A stretch of 64,000 nucleotides of DNA from Cohnella sp. OV330. GTDB taxonomy: Bacteria > Bacillota > Bacilli > Paenibacillales > Paenibacillaceae. A model generated the notes under the pieces. That model was not told the DNA's origin, searched no databases, and saw only the letters and a list, made by a program, of their open reading frames with translations. Made by a program: the position numbers and the translations under genes. The stretch covers positions 62,001 through 126,000 of the forward strand of contig NZ_FOKE01000002.1 of the NCBI RefSeq assembly GCF_900112065.1, read 5' to 3'. Below, piece after piece: positions 8,889-17,017 of the stretch (positions within the stretch are counted from its first letter, which is position 1; every line of letters begins with the position of its first letter).

Positions 8889-9782
8889 TCAACCTTTAAT
8901 CGAGCCGATCATGACGCCCTTGACGAAGTGCCGCTGTACAAAAGGATACATGACAAGCACCGGCAGGCTGGATACGATGATGACCGCGTACTTGATGCTC
9001 TCGGCGAGCAGGATCTTGTCCTCGATCCCCACGCTGGCGTCCACCGCGTCGCTTTGGCTGATCATCAGAATCTCGCGCAGCACGAGCTGCAGCGGGTATA
9101 GCGATTCTCGGCGAATATAGATGAGCGCGTTAAAAAACGAATTCCAGTGACCGACCGCGTAAAACAGGACCATAACCGCCAGAATCGGCTTGGACAGAGG
9201 CAGGATAATATTCCACAGCAGCCGCCAGTTCGAGCAGCCGTCCATGTGGGCGGCCTCCTGAAGCTCCCAGGGAATGCTGGCCTGAAAGTACGTCCGCATG
9301 ACGATCAGATTGTACGTGGCGATCGCGCCGGGCACGAGCAGCGCCCATACCGTATCGACCATATGCAGGTTTTTGACCAGCATATAAGTAGGAATGAGTC
9401 CTCCGTTGAAAAACATCGTAAGCGTAATGATCACCATGAGGAGCTTGCGCCCCGGAAGATCCGGCCTCGACAGCGGATAAGCCGCCAGAACGGTCATGAT
9501 CATATTGATGAGCGTGCCGGCCGCGGCGTAAAAGATCGTATTGCGGTAGCCCGTCCAGATTTTCCCGTTGTGCAGGATGTTCTCGTAGGCGGCCAACGTA
9601 AAGCCTTTGGGCAGCAGCCATACCTGCCCGCCGAGCACCTTGGCCGGATCGCTGAACGAAGCGCTGACGACGAAGATGAGCGGGTACAAAACGACGAGGA
9701 TGATCAGCACGGCGAAGCTATTCACGACCATGTCGAATATGCGGCCGTCCGATGCGCTTTTAACGGTCGTTGGCTTGTCCAT
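8889..9782 (-). CDS. Carbohydrate ABC transporter permease (LplC/CUT1 type)
   Basis: Inner-membrane permease of 297 residues with about six hydrophobic helices. The cytoplasmic EAA loop, EAAHMDGCSNWRLLWNIILP, docks the ATPase. The ending HFVKGVMIGSIKG is typical of the LplC/YtcP branch of CUT1 sugar permeases. The ATG at 9782 has an AAAGGAGG site. It lies 15 bases after the partner permease and in one operon with the binding protein. No ATPase gene is present in the cluster; this subfamily commonly uses a shared MsmX-type ATPase encoded elsewhere. Confidence 0.93.
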   Translation of the reverse strand: MDKPTTVKSASDGRIFDMVVNSFAVLIILVVLYPLIFVVSASFSDPAKVLGGQVWLLPKGFTLAAYENILHNGKIWTGYRNTIFYAAAGTLINMIMTVLAAYPLSRPDLPGRKLLMVIITLTMFFNGGLIPTYMLVKNLHMVDTVWALLVPGAIATYNLIVMRTYFQASIPWELQEAAHMDGCSNWRLLWNIILPLSKPILAVMVLFYAVGHWNSFFNALIYIRRESLYPLQLVLREILMISQSDAVDASVGIEDKILLAESIKYAVIIVSSLPVLVMYPFVQRHFVKGVMIGSIKG

Positions 9783-9797
9783 CGCGGGTTGCCTCCT

Positions 9798-10757
9798 TTA
9801 CCATAGACTCGTCTCCGCGGTCTTGCGCGCGAACCGGTTCACGAGCAGCAGGAGCGTCAGATTGATCAGCGAGTTGAATAGACCGATCGCGGCGGTATAG
9901 CTGTATTCGCCCTTGAGGATGCCCGTCGTGTAGACGAAAGTCGAGATGACGTCGCTCGTTTCGAGATTCAGGTTGTTCTGCATGAGCAGTATTTTCTCGA
10001 AGCCGACATCCATGAAGTGGCCGATATCCAATATAAGCAGAATGACGATGACCGGCACGATCCCCGGCAGGGAGACATGCCAAATTCGCCGCAGCCTGGA
10101 AGCTCCATCCATCTTCGCCGCCTCGTACAGCTGAGGATTCACGCCGCTGAGCGCCGCGATATAGATGATCGACTGCCAGCCCATATTCTGCCAGATATTC
10201 GAACTGATGAAGATCGTCTTGAACCAACCGGCGGACTCCATGAAGCGGACCGGCTCTCCGCCGAGCCACTCGATCAGCTTGTTGACCGGTCCGGTGCTCG
10301 GGGACAGAAAGACCGAGAGGATGCCCACGATGACGACGACCGACATGAAGTGCGGGATAAAGGTAATGTTCTGCAGCCATTTGCCGAAGGACTTGCTGCG
10401 AAGCTCGTTCACGATCAGCGCCAGAAGGATCGGCACCGGGAACGCGATCAGCAGGGAGAACAGGTTGATGGACAACGTATTCCATAGCAATCTCTTAAAG
10501 TAATACGACTCGAAAAACCGCCTAAAATGCTCGAATCCTACCCATTCGCTGCCCGTGATGCCCTTGCCCGGGTTGAAATTTTTGAACGCGATCTGCAGCC
10601 CGTACAACGGTCCGTAGTTGAATATCAAATACCAGGCGATCGGCAAAAGGAGCATCAGATACAAATCATACCGTTTGGCCATCCGTCGCAGCAGTCCGCT
10701 GCCCTGCCGCTTCCGGCTAACGGGCGCGGCGGCCGCTTTGGCTTGCACGCTCTCCAT
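9798..10757 (-). CDS. Carbohydrate ABC transporter permease (LplB/CUT1 type)
   Basis: 319-residue permease with a basic N-terminus, about six transmembrane helices (first about residues 31-50, LMLLLPIAWYLIFNYGP) and the EAA loop EAAKMDGASRLRRIWHVSLP. The sequence YGPLYGLQIAFKNFNPGKG is characteristic of LplB/YtcP-type permeases. It pairs with the downstream permease to form the membrane channel for the sugar bound by the upstream lipoprotein. It is separated from that gene by 123 bases holding a stable hairpin, which suggests lower expression of the permeases than of the binding protein. Confidence 0.93.
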   Translation of the reverse strand: MESVQAKAAAAPVSRKRQGSGLLRRMAKRYDLYLMLLLPIAWYLIFNYGPLYGLQIAFKNFNPGKGITGSEWVGFEHFRRFFESYYFKRLLWNTLSINLFSLLIAFPVPILLALIVNELRSKSFGKWLQNITFIPHFMSVVVIVGILSVFLSPSTGPVNKLIEWLGGEPVRFMESAGWFKTIFISSNIWQNMGWQSIIYIAALSGVNPQLYEAAKMDGASRLRRIWHVSLPGIVPVIVILLILDIGHFMDVGFEKILLMQNNLNLETSDVISTFVYTTGILKGEYSYTAAIGLFNSLINLTLLLLVNRFARKTAETSLW

Positions 10758-10789
10758 GCGTATCTACTCCTATCCTGAGCGGGGATGCC

Positions 10790-10832
10790 CCTCTCCGGAC
10801 TTCCCTTGCGGGCAAGTTCGTCCGAAGAGAGG
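10790..10832 (-). other. Intercistronic hairpin between binding protein and permease
   Basis: CCTCTCcGGAC at 10790-10800 pairs with GTCCGaaGAGAGG at 10820-10832, and an inner CTTG/CAAG stem fills the loop. No T run follows, so it is more likely a 3' stabiliser or partial attenuator of the binding-protein message than a full terminator. Confidence 0.55.
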
Positions 10833-10880
10833 ACTCCTTTCATCTTCTGTTCGCTTTTCCGAGGAAGCCTAAAGCCAGGA

Positions 10881-12467
10881 TTACTTTTTCATCTTGTCAT
10901 AGGCGTCCTGGTAGATCTGCTGCAACTCGTCGATCTTCAGCTTTTTCAGCGTCGCCTGGAATTCATCCCACTTGTCGAAGCTGAGCGCGCCGGCGATGAA
11001 CTTCGTGCTCTGCTCCTCATAGTACTTGTCCAAATCGTTGCGCAGGATGTTGACTTTTTGCGCGGTCGCTTCGTCGAACATCGGCGCCGCGTAGCGGACC
11101 TTCGGCATGTACGGATCAAGCTTCTTTTGCGCTTCCTGCACTTGCGGCGGGTTGATGAAGGAGGCGACCTTTTCGCTGATGAGGTGCGGCGCGCCGCCGC
11201 CGGCGTAAGGCGTGAGCTTCGACTGGTTGCCCGAGTCGATGAATGCCTTGGTGTAGTAAGGGATGCCGTCCTTCACTTCATAGTTTTCGCCCTCTCTGCC
11301 GAATCGCAGCAGCGTGGATCCTTCGTCGCTATAGAAGTAATCGATCCAGCGCATCGTGACTTCCGGATATTTGTCGACGGAGGTGATGGCAAATGCCCCG
11401 AAATCCCGCGCGACCGGCGCGCCTTGGCTTTGCAGCTGATCGCCGTGCGGACCTTTCAGCGGAGCGATGCCGGTATACTGATCCTGGATCGTCAAGAAGT
11501 TGTTATTCGTCTGATCGAAGAAAAATCCGGTGTTGCCCGATCCTTGCTTGGCCAGATAGTCCGCTTCTTTCTGCGAAAACATCTCGGGATCGAGCAGCTT
11601 TTCCTTATAAAGCTTGTTCAAATACATGAGCATTTCTTTGTTCCGGTCGTTGCCCATCCAAATATTAACTTTATCGTTCTCAAGATTAATGTTGTAGCCG
11701 AACTGCAAATCCAGACCGAACGAGCCGCTCATCATCGCGAGTATGGGCAACCCTTGGCCGGCTACCGGAGCGCGGGCGGTCATCGGCAGCTCGTCTTTCT
11801 TGCCGTTTCCGTTCGGGTCTTGGTCCCTGAAGGCGACGAGCACGTTGTACAAGTCGTCCGTCGTCTCCGGCATTTTCAAGTTCAGCTTTTTCAGCCACGC
11901 CTGATTGATCCACTTCTTGTCCGTACGGGCGGCGTCCAGGGTGACGATGCCCGGTATGGCATAGATATGGCCTTCGGGCGTCGTGATCCCCGCGCGAATC
12001 TCCGGATATTGCTCCATCAACTGCTTCAAGTTCGGCGCGTATTGATCGATCAGGTCTTCCAAAGGAATCAATTGGCCGGCCGCTCCATATCGCGTCGCCT
12101 CAAGCTGCGAGAGTCCTGAGCGGTACAAGGCGTCGGGCAGCTCGTTGGACGCGAAGAGCAGATTTTTCTTCTCTTGGAAACCGTCCGTAGGCGCTTCGGT
12201 GAATTCCACCTGAACGTTGCTCATTTTCTCGTAATCTTGGAACACCGGCATATCCTTGAACGGTCCGTTGACGGGAGCGGTTCGGGTGAACATCTTCAGT
12301 TTGATCGGCTGATCCACGATCGGGAATCCGTTTGCTTTTACGGCATTGCCAGACGAAGCCGCCGGCGCTGTCCCTCCGCTTGCGCCGGAATTCGAGCTGC
12401 ACCCGGCGAGCACGAGACTGGACGCGACCACCGTGCCTATCGCGTAACTTTTCCAGTTTTTACGCAT
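10881..12467 (-). CDS. Extracellular sugar-binding lipoprotein (LipO/YtcQ type)
   Basis: 528-residue solute-binding protein. A lipoprotein signal peptide ends in the lipobox LVLAGC (Cys about residue 23), followed by a Ser/Gly/Ala linker, so the protein is anchored on the outer face of the membrane. The body is a type 1 extracellular binding fold, with FTRTAPVNGPF, NEDPNGNGKKDELP-like DQDPNGNGKKDELP (a calcium-loop-like motif) and MRWIDYFYSDEG. The large size fits the LipO/YtcQ group that serves oligosaccharides or glycans. It is the first gene of the transporter-glycosidase operon, behind a promoter overlapped by a cre-like site. Confidence 0.92.
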   Translation of the reverse strand: MRKNWKSYAIGTVVASSLVLAGCSSNSGASGGTAPAASSGNAVKANGFPIVDQPIKLKMFTRTAPVNGPFKDMPVFQDYEKMSNVQVEFTEAPTDGFQEKKNLLFASNELPDALYRSGLSQLEATRYGAAGQLIPLEDLIDQYAPNLKQLMEQYPEIRAGITTPEGHIYAIPGIVTLDAARTDKKWINQAWLKKLNLKMPETTDDLYNVLVAFRDQDPNGNGKKDELPMTARAPVAGQGLPILAMMSGSFGLDLQFGYNINLENDKVNIWMGNDRNKEMLMYLNKLYKEKLLDPEMFSQKEADYLAKQGSGNTGFFFDQTNNNFLTIQDQYTGIAPLKGPHGDQLQSQGAPVARDFGAFAITSVDKYPEVTMRWIDYFYSDEGSTLLRFGREGENYEVKDGIPYYTKAFIDSGNQSKLTPYAGGGAPHLISEKVASFINPPQVQEAQKKLDPYMPKVRYAAPMFDEATAQKVNILRNDLDKYYEEQSTKFIAGALSFDKWDEFQATLKKLKIDELQQIYQDAYDKMKK

Positions 12468-12536
12468 AGATCTATGACCTCCGCATTTTTTGTTTTCACC
12501 GAACCGACGTTGTAAGCGTTTTACCGGCGTGTTTTC

Positions 12537-12564
12537 ATTTTAAACAACGTGCAAGCGCTGCCAA
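12537..12564 (-). promoter_or_regulatory. Promoter of the sugar transporter operon
   Basis: On the minus strand, TTGGCA (12559-12564) and TAAAAT (12537-12542) are spaced by 16 bases; each matches the sigma-A consensus at five of six positions. The start of transcription would be near 12530, about 60 bases before the lipoprotein ATG. Confidence 0.65.
12549..12564. promoter_or_regulatory. cre-like CcpA operator
   Basis: GTGCAAGCGCTGCCAA matches the catabolite-responsive element consensus WTGNAANCGNWNNCWW at every defined position except the first. It overlaps the -35 and spacer of the transporter promoter, a repressing position. A second, weaker CG-centred element (TGTAAGCGTTTTAC, from 12511) lies downstream, also resembling a LacI-family operator. 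Repression by CcpA on preferred sugars is the inference. Confidence 0.6.
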
Positions 12565-12591
12565 TTGCAATATTATGACTATTTACTCCAC

Positions 12592-14199
12592 TTATTTGAC
12601 GGTTCGGTCGCCATTCAAATAGGCTTGCGGCGTCATGCCCTTTATTTCCTTGAACACCTTGAAAAAGTAATTGTAGTTGGCGAAGCCCGCCTGCGTGCTG
12701 ATCTGCTTGATCGAATACCGGCCGCTCTCCAGCAGCCTGCAGCTGACGTCGATCCGCACCCGATTCAAATATTCGGAAAAAGTCGCGCGTGTCTCCTCTT
12801 TGAAAATGCGGCTTAAATAAGACGGATTGAGACCGATCGCGCCGGCTGCCAGCTCCAGCGTAATATAGCCCTGATACCTTTCCAGAATCAGCTCGATCGC
12901 CTGCGATACGTGACGGGAGTAAGGACCGTTCGCACGCTGGCGCCTGAGCAGCTTGAGCAATCCGGCATAGTAGGACTGGAGCCATAACTCCAGCTCGGCG
13001 AGCCCAGCGATTTTTCCGAGATCGGCGCGAGACGGCAGTTCGCTCTCGGCTGCTTCGGACGACAGCGTCGGCATCCATTTCTTGATGGCTTTGTCTCCGG
13101 TATGCAGAAGCTCGCTGACGATCATCTGCACGGTCTGCGCGTGGACGGGCTGTCCGCGAACGGAAGAAAACACGGAAGCCAGCAACTGGTGCATGCCTTC
13201 CTTATCCAGCCGCTCGATCGAGAGCAGCAGCTCCTTTTGCTCCTCGATCGTCAGCGAGACGCGATCGTTGAACAAGCTAGGCCGCTCCGAGGACGGCGAG
13301 GCGTCGAGCGCCCGTACCGCGGCACCATAGCTGGCGCCGAACTGCGCCAAGCTGCCGCATACATAACCGGGCGCGGCCATGCACCTCAGATTCAGCAATA
13401 ATTCGAGCGCATGCTGAAGCTTCGCGATCAATCTGCCGACTTCGCCGGCGACGACATGCTCGCTTCGTTCCTTGAAAGCGAACAGGACGATCATGCGCCC
13501 GTCCTCCGCGTATGCCGCGACCCGATCCTGCATATTGCCGAGACTCTGCTGCATGATTTCGACAGCCTGCTGCGCAAGCCGGTTCGTCTGCACGTCGCTG
13601 TAGGACTCCGTCAACAGCCTGAAGGACACGATCTGCACGGCTGCCGCCACATAGCTTATCGCGCCCCGGAACAGTCCGTGCCGATCTGCCGCGGCCTCCA
13701 GATTTGCCGCCGCATCCGGCTTCCCCCTCGCCAAGTCCGCGAGCAAATCGCGCACGAGCGCTGAGCTTTCCCGCTCCCCGGACATTTCCCCAACGGCATT
13801 TTTGCCGCGCTGCCGATCGTCCGACGGCCGTTTCTCGACCGCTTTGTTCAATATCGCCAAAAGCGACGCCTCGTCCAGCCGGTGTTTAAGCAGATAATCG
13901 ACGGCGCCGTCCTTCAGGCATTCGCGCACGTAGTCGTAATCGTCGTAGCTGCTCAGCATAATCGTGCGCACGGACGGATGCTTTTCTTTAATCGTTCGAT
14001 TGAGCTCCACGCCGTTCATTTCCGGCATGTTCACATCGATGATCGCGACATGAGGCGCCGATCTTCCGATCAACGCTAACGCCATGGCGCCGTTATGGGC
14101 TTCGCCGCACAATTCGAAGCCTTCCTTATTCCAATCCAGCAGCGTCGTCAGGTGATGGCGCACCAACGGTTCGTCGTCTACAAGCAGCACTTGGAACAT
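12592..14199 (-). CDS. AraC-type two-component response regulator (YesN-like)
   Basis: 535-residue transcriptional regulator. The N-terminal receiver domain has the phospho-acceptor Asp in AIIDVNMPEMNG (about residue 55). A middle linker of about 280 residues is followed by a C-terminal AraC double helix-turn-helix (IGLNPSYLSRIFKEETRATF, then ISTQAGFANYNYFFKVFKEI). The ATG is 3 bases after the kinase stop, so the two are co-translated. Immediately downstream is the sugar-binding lipoprotein operon, its probable target. Pairs of this type typically switch on adjacent CUT1 transporters in paenibacilli. Confidence 0.92.
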   Translation of the reverse strand: MFQVLLVDDEPLVRHHLTTLLDWNKEGFELCGEAHNGAMALALIGRSAPHVAIIDVNMPEMNGVELNRTIKEKHPSVRTIMLSSYDDYDYVRECLKDGAVDYLLKHRLDEASLLAILNKAVEKRPSDDRQRGKNAVGEMSGERESSALVRDLLADLARGKPDAAANLEAAADRHGLFRGAISYVAAAVQIVSFRLLTESYSDVQTNRLAQQAVEIMQQSLGNMQDRVAAYAEDGRMIVLFAFKERSEHVVAGEVGRLIAKLQHALELLLNLRCMAAPGYVCGSLAQFGASYGAAVRALDASPSSERPSLFNDRVSLTIEEQKELLLSIERLDKEGMHQLLASVFSSVRGQPVHAQTVQMIVSELLHTGDKAIKKWMPTLSSEAAESELPSRADLGKIAGLAELELWLQSYYAGLLKLLRRQRANGPYSRHVSQAIELILERYQGYITLELAAGAIGLNPSYLSRIFKEETRATFSEYLNRVRIDVSCRLLESGRYSIKQISTQAGFANYNYFFKVFKEIKGMTPQAYLNGDRTVK

Positions 14200-14202
14200 G
14201 GC

Positions 14203-15993
14203 TCAACGCTCCTCTTTCATTGATTGGTCCGTTTGCTTCAGCAGAGGAAAACGTACTTCCGCAGTCGTATACAGCCCCGGCTCGCTGTACAGCTTCACGC
14301 CGTAAGGCTCGCCGTACATCCGGAAAATCCGTTCATGGACGTTTCGCACGCCCATGCCGGAGAAGCGAGACGGCTGCTCCGACGCGTCCTGCTGTCCCAA
14401 GAGCATTTCCATGCGTTCCTTCGTCATGCCTTTGCCGTTGTCGGTCACCTCGATCTTGAGATCGCCCTGTTCCGCAAAGACGCGAATGAGTACGACGCCT
14501 CCGGACGGACCGACGCCATGAACGATCGCATTTTCCACCAACGGCTGGATCATCAGTTTAAGTACCGGGCACGCCAGCAATTCGTCGTCTTCGATTTCCG
14601 TTTGCAGCTTGATCGGCTCCATGAACTTGTATTTCTCGAGCGCGACGTAGCTGGCCACGTAGTTCAATTCCTCCCGTACCGCGAGATATTCATTGGAGTT
14701 GCCCAACACGCCCCGCATCAGTTCGATCAATGCGCCCGACGCCTCTTCAATATTGGGCACTCCGTTGATCTTCGCCAAATATTTGATCGTGTTGAGCGAA
14801 TTGTAGAGAAAATGGGGCCTGATTTGCGCTTGCAGCGCGGTCAACTCCGCTTCGCGCTTCTTTTTCTCGCTGGTCCGGATATCTGCCATCAGCCGCTTCA
14901 GCTCCTCCACCATGTTGATAAAGACATGGTAGAGCTCGCCGATTTCGTCCTTGGTTTTGATCTCTGTTTTGGGAAAGGATAGGTTGCCGTCTTTGACCCG
15001 GGTCATCATCGACTTCAGCCTCCTGATGTTGATGGTCGTCCGGGAGGACATCTGAAGCGAGCCGATCAGAACGACGGCGAATACGATGACCGATACTTCG
15101 ATCATCAGATTGCGGATTCTCGTTGACTCGCTGAGCAGAGAATCCATGGGGATCAGCGCCAGCGTCGTCCATCCCGTGTAAGAGGATTGACGGCGAACGA
15201 CGATGTAAGATCTGCCGTCGATTTTCATTTCGGCAGCATCTCCCGCCCCCGCGAATCGCTGCTTGACTCTAACCAAGGTTTCGTTCGATGGCGCGGAAGA
15301 AGGCGCAGACTCGGTCGCATAGACGAATTCGTCCCGCTCGTCCAGGACGTATAGCAGACTGTCCGTAGTCGGCTTCACCGCATATGTTTTTTTGATAAAG
15401 TCATAATTCAGATCCACCATCACGACGCCGATCGCTTCGCGATTGTACCTGATCTCGCGCCCTACCGTGATGGCGTCTGCCGTCCCCTTCGGCTTAAAAT
15501 AAGCGTGACGGGAGCCGTTGCGCAGAATATAGTCCATCGTCGGCGTCTCCAGGAAAGTGCGGTCGATCCAAGGACTGCCCGAGAAAAATACCTTCCCGTT
15601 CAGCCCCACGACGGCGATTCGCGAAATGTAGGGCTTATAGTCGACAAGTCCGGAGAGAAATCCGGTGATCAGCTTCTGCTCCTGAAACCATTCATAGCTG
15701 ATCTCGTCGCTCGGGCTCATGATCGTATCGATGACGGCGTATTTGTTGGACACGACGACCGTGTTCAGCCGATCGATCTCCTGCAGCATAATATTGAGCG
15801 ATTCATCCGATTGACGGATGCTGTCCAGCACCGACGTGACCGCATTATGCTTGATCGTCTCGCGCATGTTCACGTAGACGATGCCTGTCACGGAAACGAT
15901 GGATAGCAGCGTAACCAGGGCAAACGCGATAAAGATCTTTCCTTGTATGTTCAATCTGGGCGAGATCCGCCTTCGAATAGCCGCCAGCTTCAT
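14203..15993 (-). CDS. YesM-type sensor histidine kinase
   Basis: 596-residue membrane kinase. Order: a transmembrane helix at about 18-40, an extracellular sensor of about 250 residues with a Cache-like fold (YISRIAVVGLNGKVFFSGSP), a second membrane helix at about 290-310, a HAMP linker, a His_kinase domain with the phospho-acceptor His in QIRPHFLYNSLNTIKYL (about residue 393), and a HATPase domain ending in GMGVRNVHERIFRMYG. The start follows AAAGGAG. It should sense an external glycan or the loaded binding protein and phosphorylate the AraC-type regulator encoded next. Confidence 0.93.
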   Translation of the reverse strand: MKLAAIRRRISPRLNIQGKIFIAFALVTLLSIVSVTGIVYVNMRETIKHNAVTSVLDSIRQSDESLNIMLQEIDRLNTVVVSNKYAVIDTIMSPSDEISYEWFQEQKLITGFLSGLVDYKPYISRIAVVGLNGKVFFSGSPWIDRTFLETPTMDYILRNGSRHAYFKPKGTADAITVGREIRYNREAIGVVMVDLNYDFIKKTYAVKPTTDSLLYVLDERDEFVYATESAPSSAPSNETLVRVKQRFAGAGDAAEMKIDGRSYIVVRRQSSYTGWTTLALIPMDSLLSESTRIRNLMIEVSVIVFAVVLIGSLQMSSRTTINIRRLKSMMTRVKDGNLSFPKTEIKTKDEIGELYHVFINMVEELKRLMADIRTSEKKKREAELTALQAQIRPHFLYNSLNTIKYLAKINGVPNIEEASGALIELMRGVLGNSNEYLAVREELNYVASYVALEKYKFMEPIKLQTEIEDDELLACPVLKLMIQPLVENAIVHGVGPSGGVVLIRVFAEQGDLKIEVTDNGKGMTKERMEMLLGQQDASEQPSRFSGMGVRNVHERIFRMYGEPYGVKLYSEPGLYTTAEVRFPLLKQTDQSMKEER

Positions 15994-16014
15994 TGATTGC
16001 GTTCTCCTTTGCGG

Positions 16015-16890
16015 TCATCTTTCCGCGGACGGTTCGCGTCTCGTCGATCGAACGGATAGCGGTGGGACTCTGTAATAACCTTTGAACGCTCTTGTAAACG
16101 TGTACAAATTCGGGTAGCCCAGCGATAATGCAACTTCCGTAATCGTCGCGTCCGTTTCGGTCAGCAGAAGTCTGGCCTTTTCCATCCGTATACGCTGAAT
16201 GTACTTCATCGGCGGCATGCCGACTTGCTCGGCGAACACGTTGGAAAAGTAAGAGCGGTGCACGCCCGCGAATGCCGCCACCTGCTGCACGGAGATGCCC
16301 TCCGTCGCGTGAAGCTCGATAAAATCGAGGCATTCGCGAATCCATCCTGTTTGCGCTTCGGTCTCCATCGGCGTCTTATCCAAGATTAGACCGGCGAACA
16401 GCTCGCAGACCATGCCTTGCAGCGCCATCGCTTCGGCCGGCTTACGGCGTTCGGCGACGGCGAGCGCATCGATGACGCGCTCGGCCGACGCCTTGACGGT
16501 TGGCGTGACCGCCTTTTCCCGATAGGGCCGATCCGGCGTCACGTCAGCCAGTTCGAGCAGCGCTCCCGCTCTGGCGCCGTCGAGCGCCAGCCAGCTCATT
16601 CGAAGCTGCGATTCCGATGTCAGCTGACGGTAATAGTACGTTCGTCCCGGGAACAAGCAGAACAGATCGCCTTTTTGCAGCTCCGCCCAGTTCCCCGCCC
16701 ATTCGATTCTGACCTTACCTTCGGATACAAAATGAAGGCTGTGGCACTCGATTCTCTTCGGTCCGACCTCATATGAAGGCTTAGCGATACTGCGTCCCGC
16801 CCGGACCGGCCATAGCTGGCTCTGTTTATCCAATCGGCCGGGCGTATAGTAAATAAATTGCGCATACTCGTATTCGTACTCCTGCATCAT
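16015..16890 (-). CDS. AraC family transcriptional regulator
   Basis: 291-residue DNA-binding regulator. The N-terminal cupin-like effector domain (KIRIE-like VRIEWAGNWAELQKGDLFCL) is followed by a C-terminal AraC double helix-turn-helix (AAFAGVHRSYFSNVFAEQ, then ALSLGYPNLYTFTRAFKGYY). The ATG at 16890 is chosen because AAGGAG lies 9 bases upstream; a TTG further 5' lacks one. It lies 21 bases upstream of the sensor kinase and diverges from the sulfatase, so it may control both directions. The inducer is probably a sugar, as is usual for this architecture. Confidence 0.9.
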   Translation of the reverse strand: MMQEYEYEYAQFIYYTPGRLDKQSQLWPVRAGRSIAKPSYEVGPKRIECHSLHFVSEGKVRIEWAGNWAELQKGDLFCLFPGRTYYYRQLTSESQLRMSWLALDGARAGALLELADVTPDRPYREKAVTPTVKASAERVIDALAVAERRKPAEAMALQGMVCELFAGLILDKTPMETEAQTGWIRECLDFIELHATEGISVQQVAAFAGVHRSYFSNVFAEQVGMPPMKYIQRIRMEKARLLLTETDATITEVALSLGYPNLYTFTRAFKGYYRVPPLSVRSTRREPSAER

Positions 16891-17017
16891 CCCCGCCTGC
16901 TCCTTCCATCGATTCCTTTTCAGTCCAATAGATAACAAAATGACAACAACAATCTAACATGTTGCTATTTATAAAACGCTATCAATTCACTAATATCATA
17001 CTAGGAGGGGATCATTC

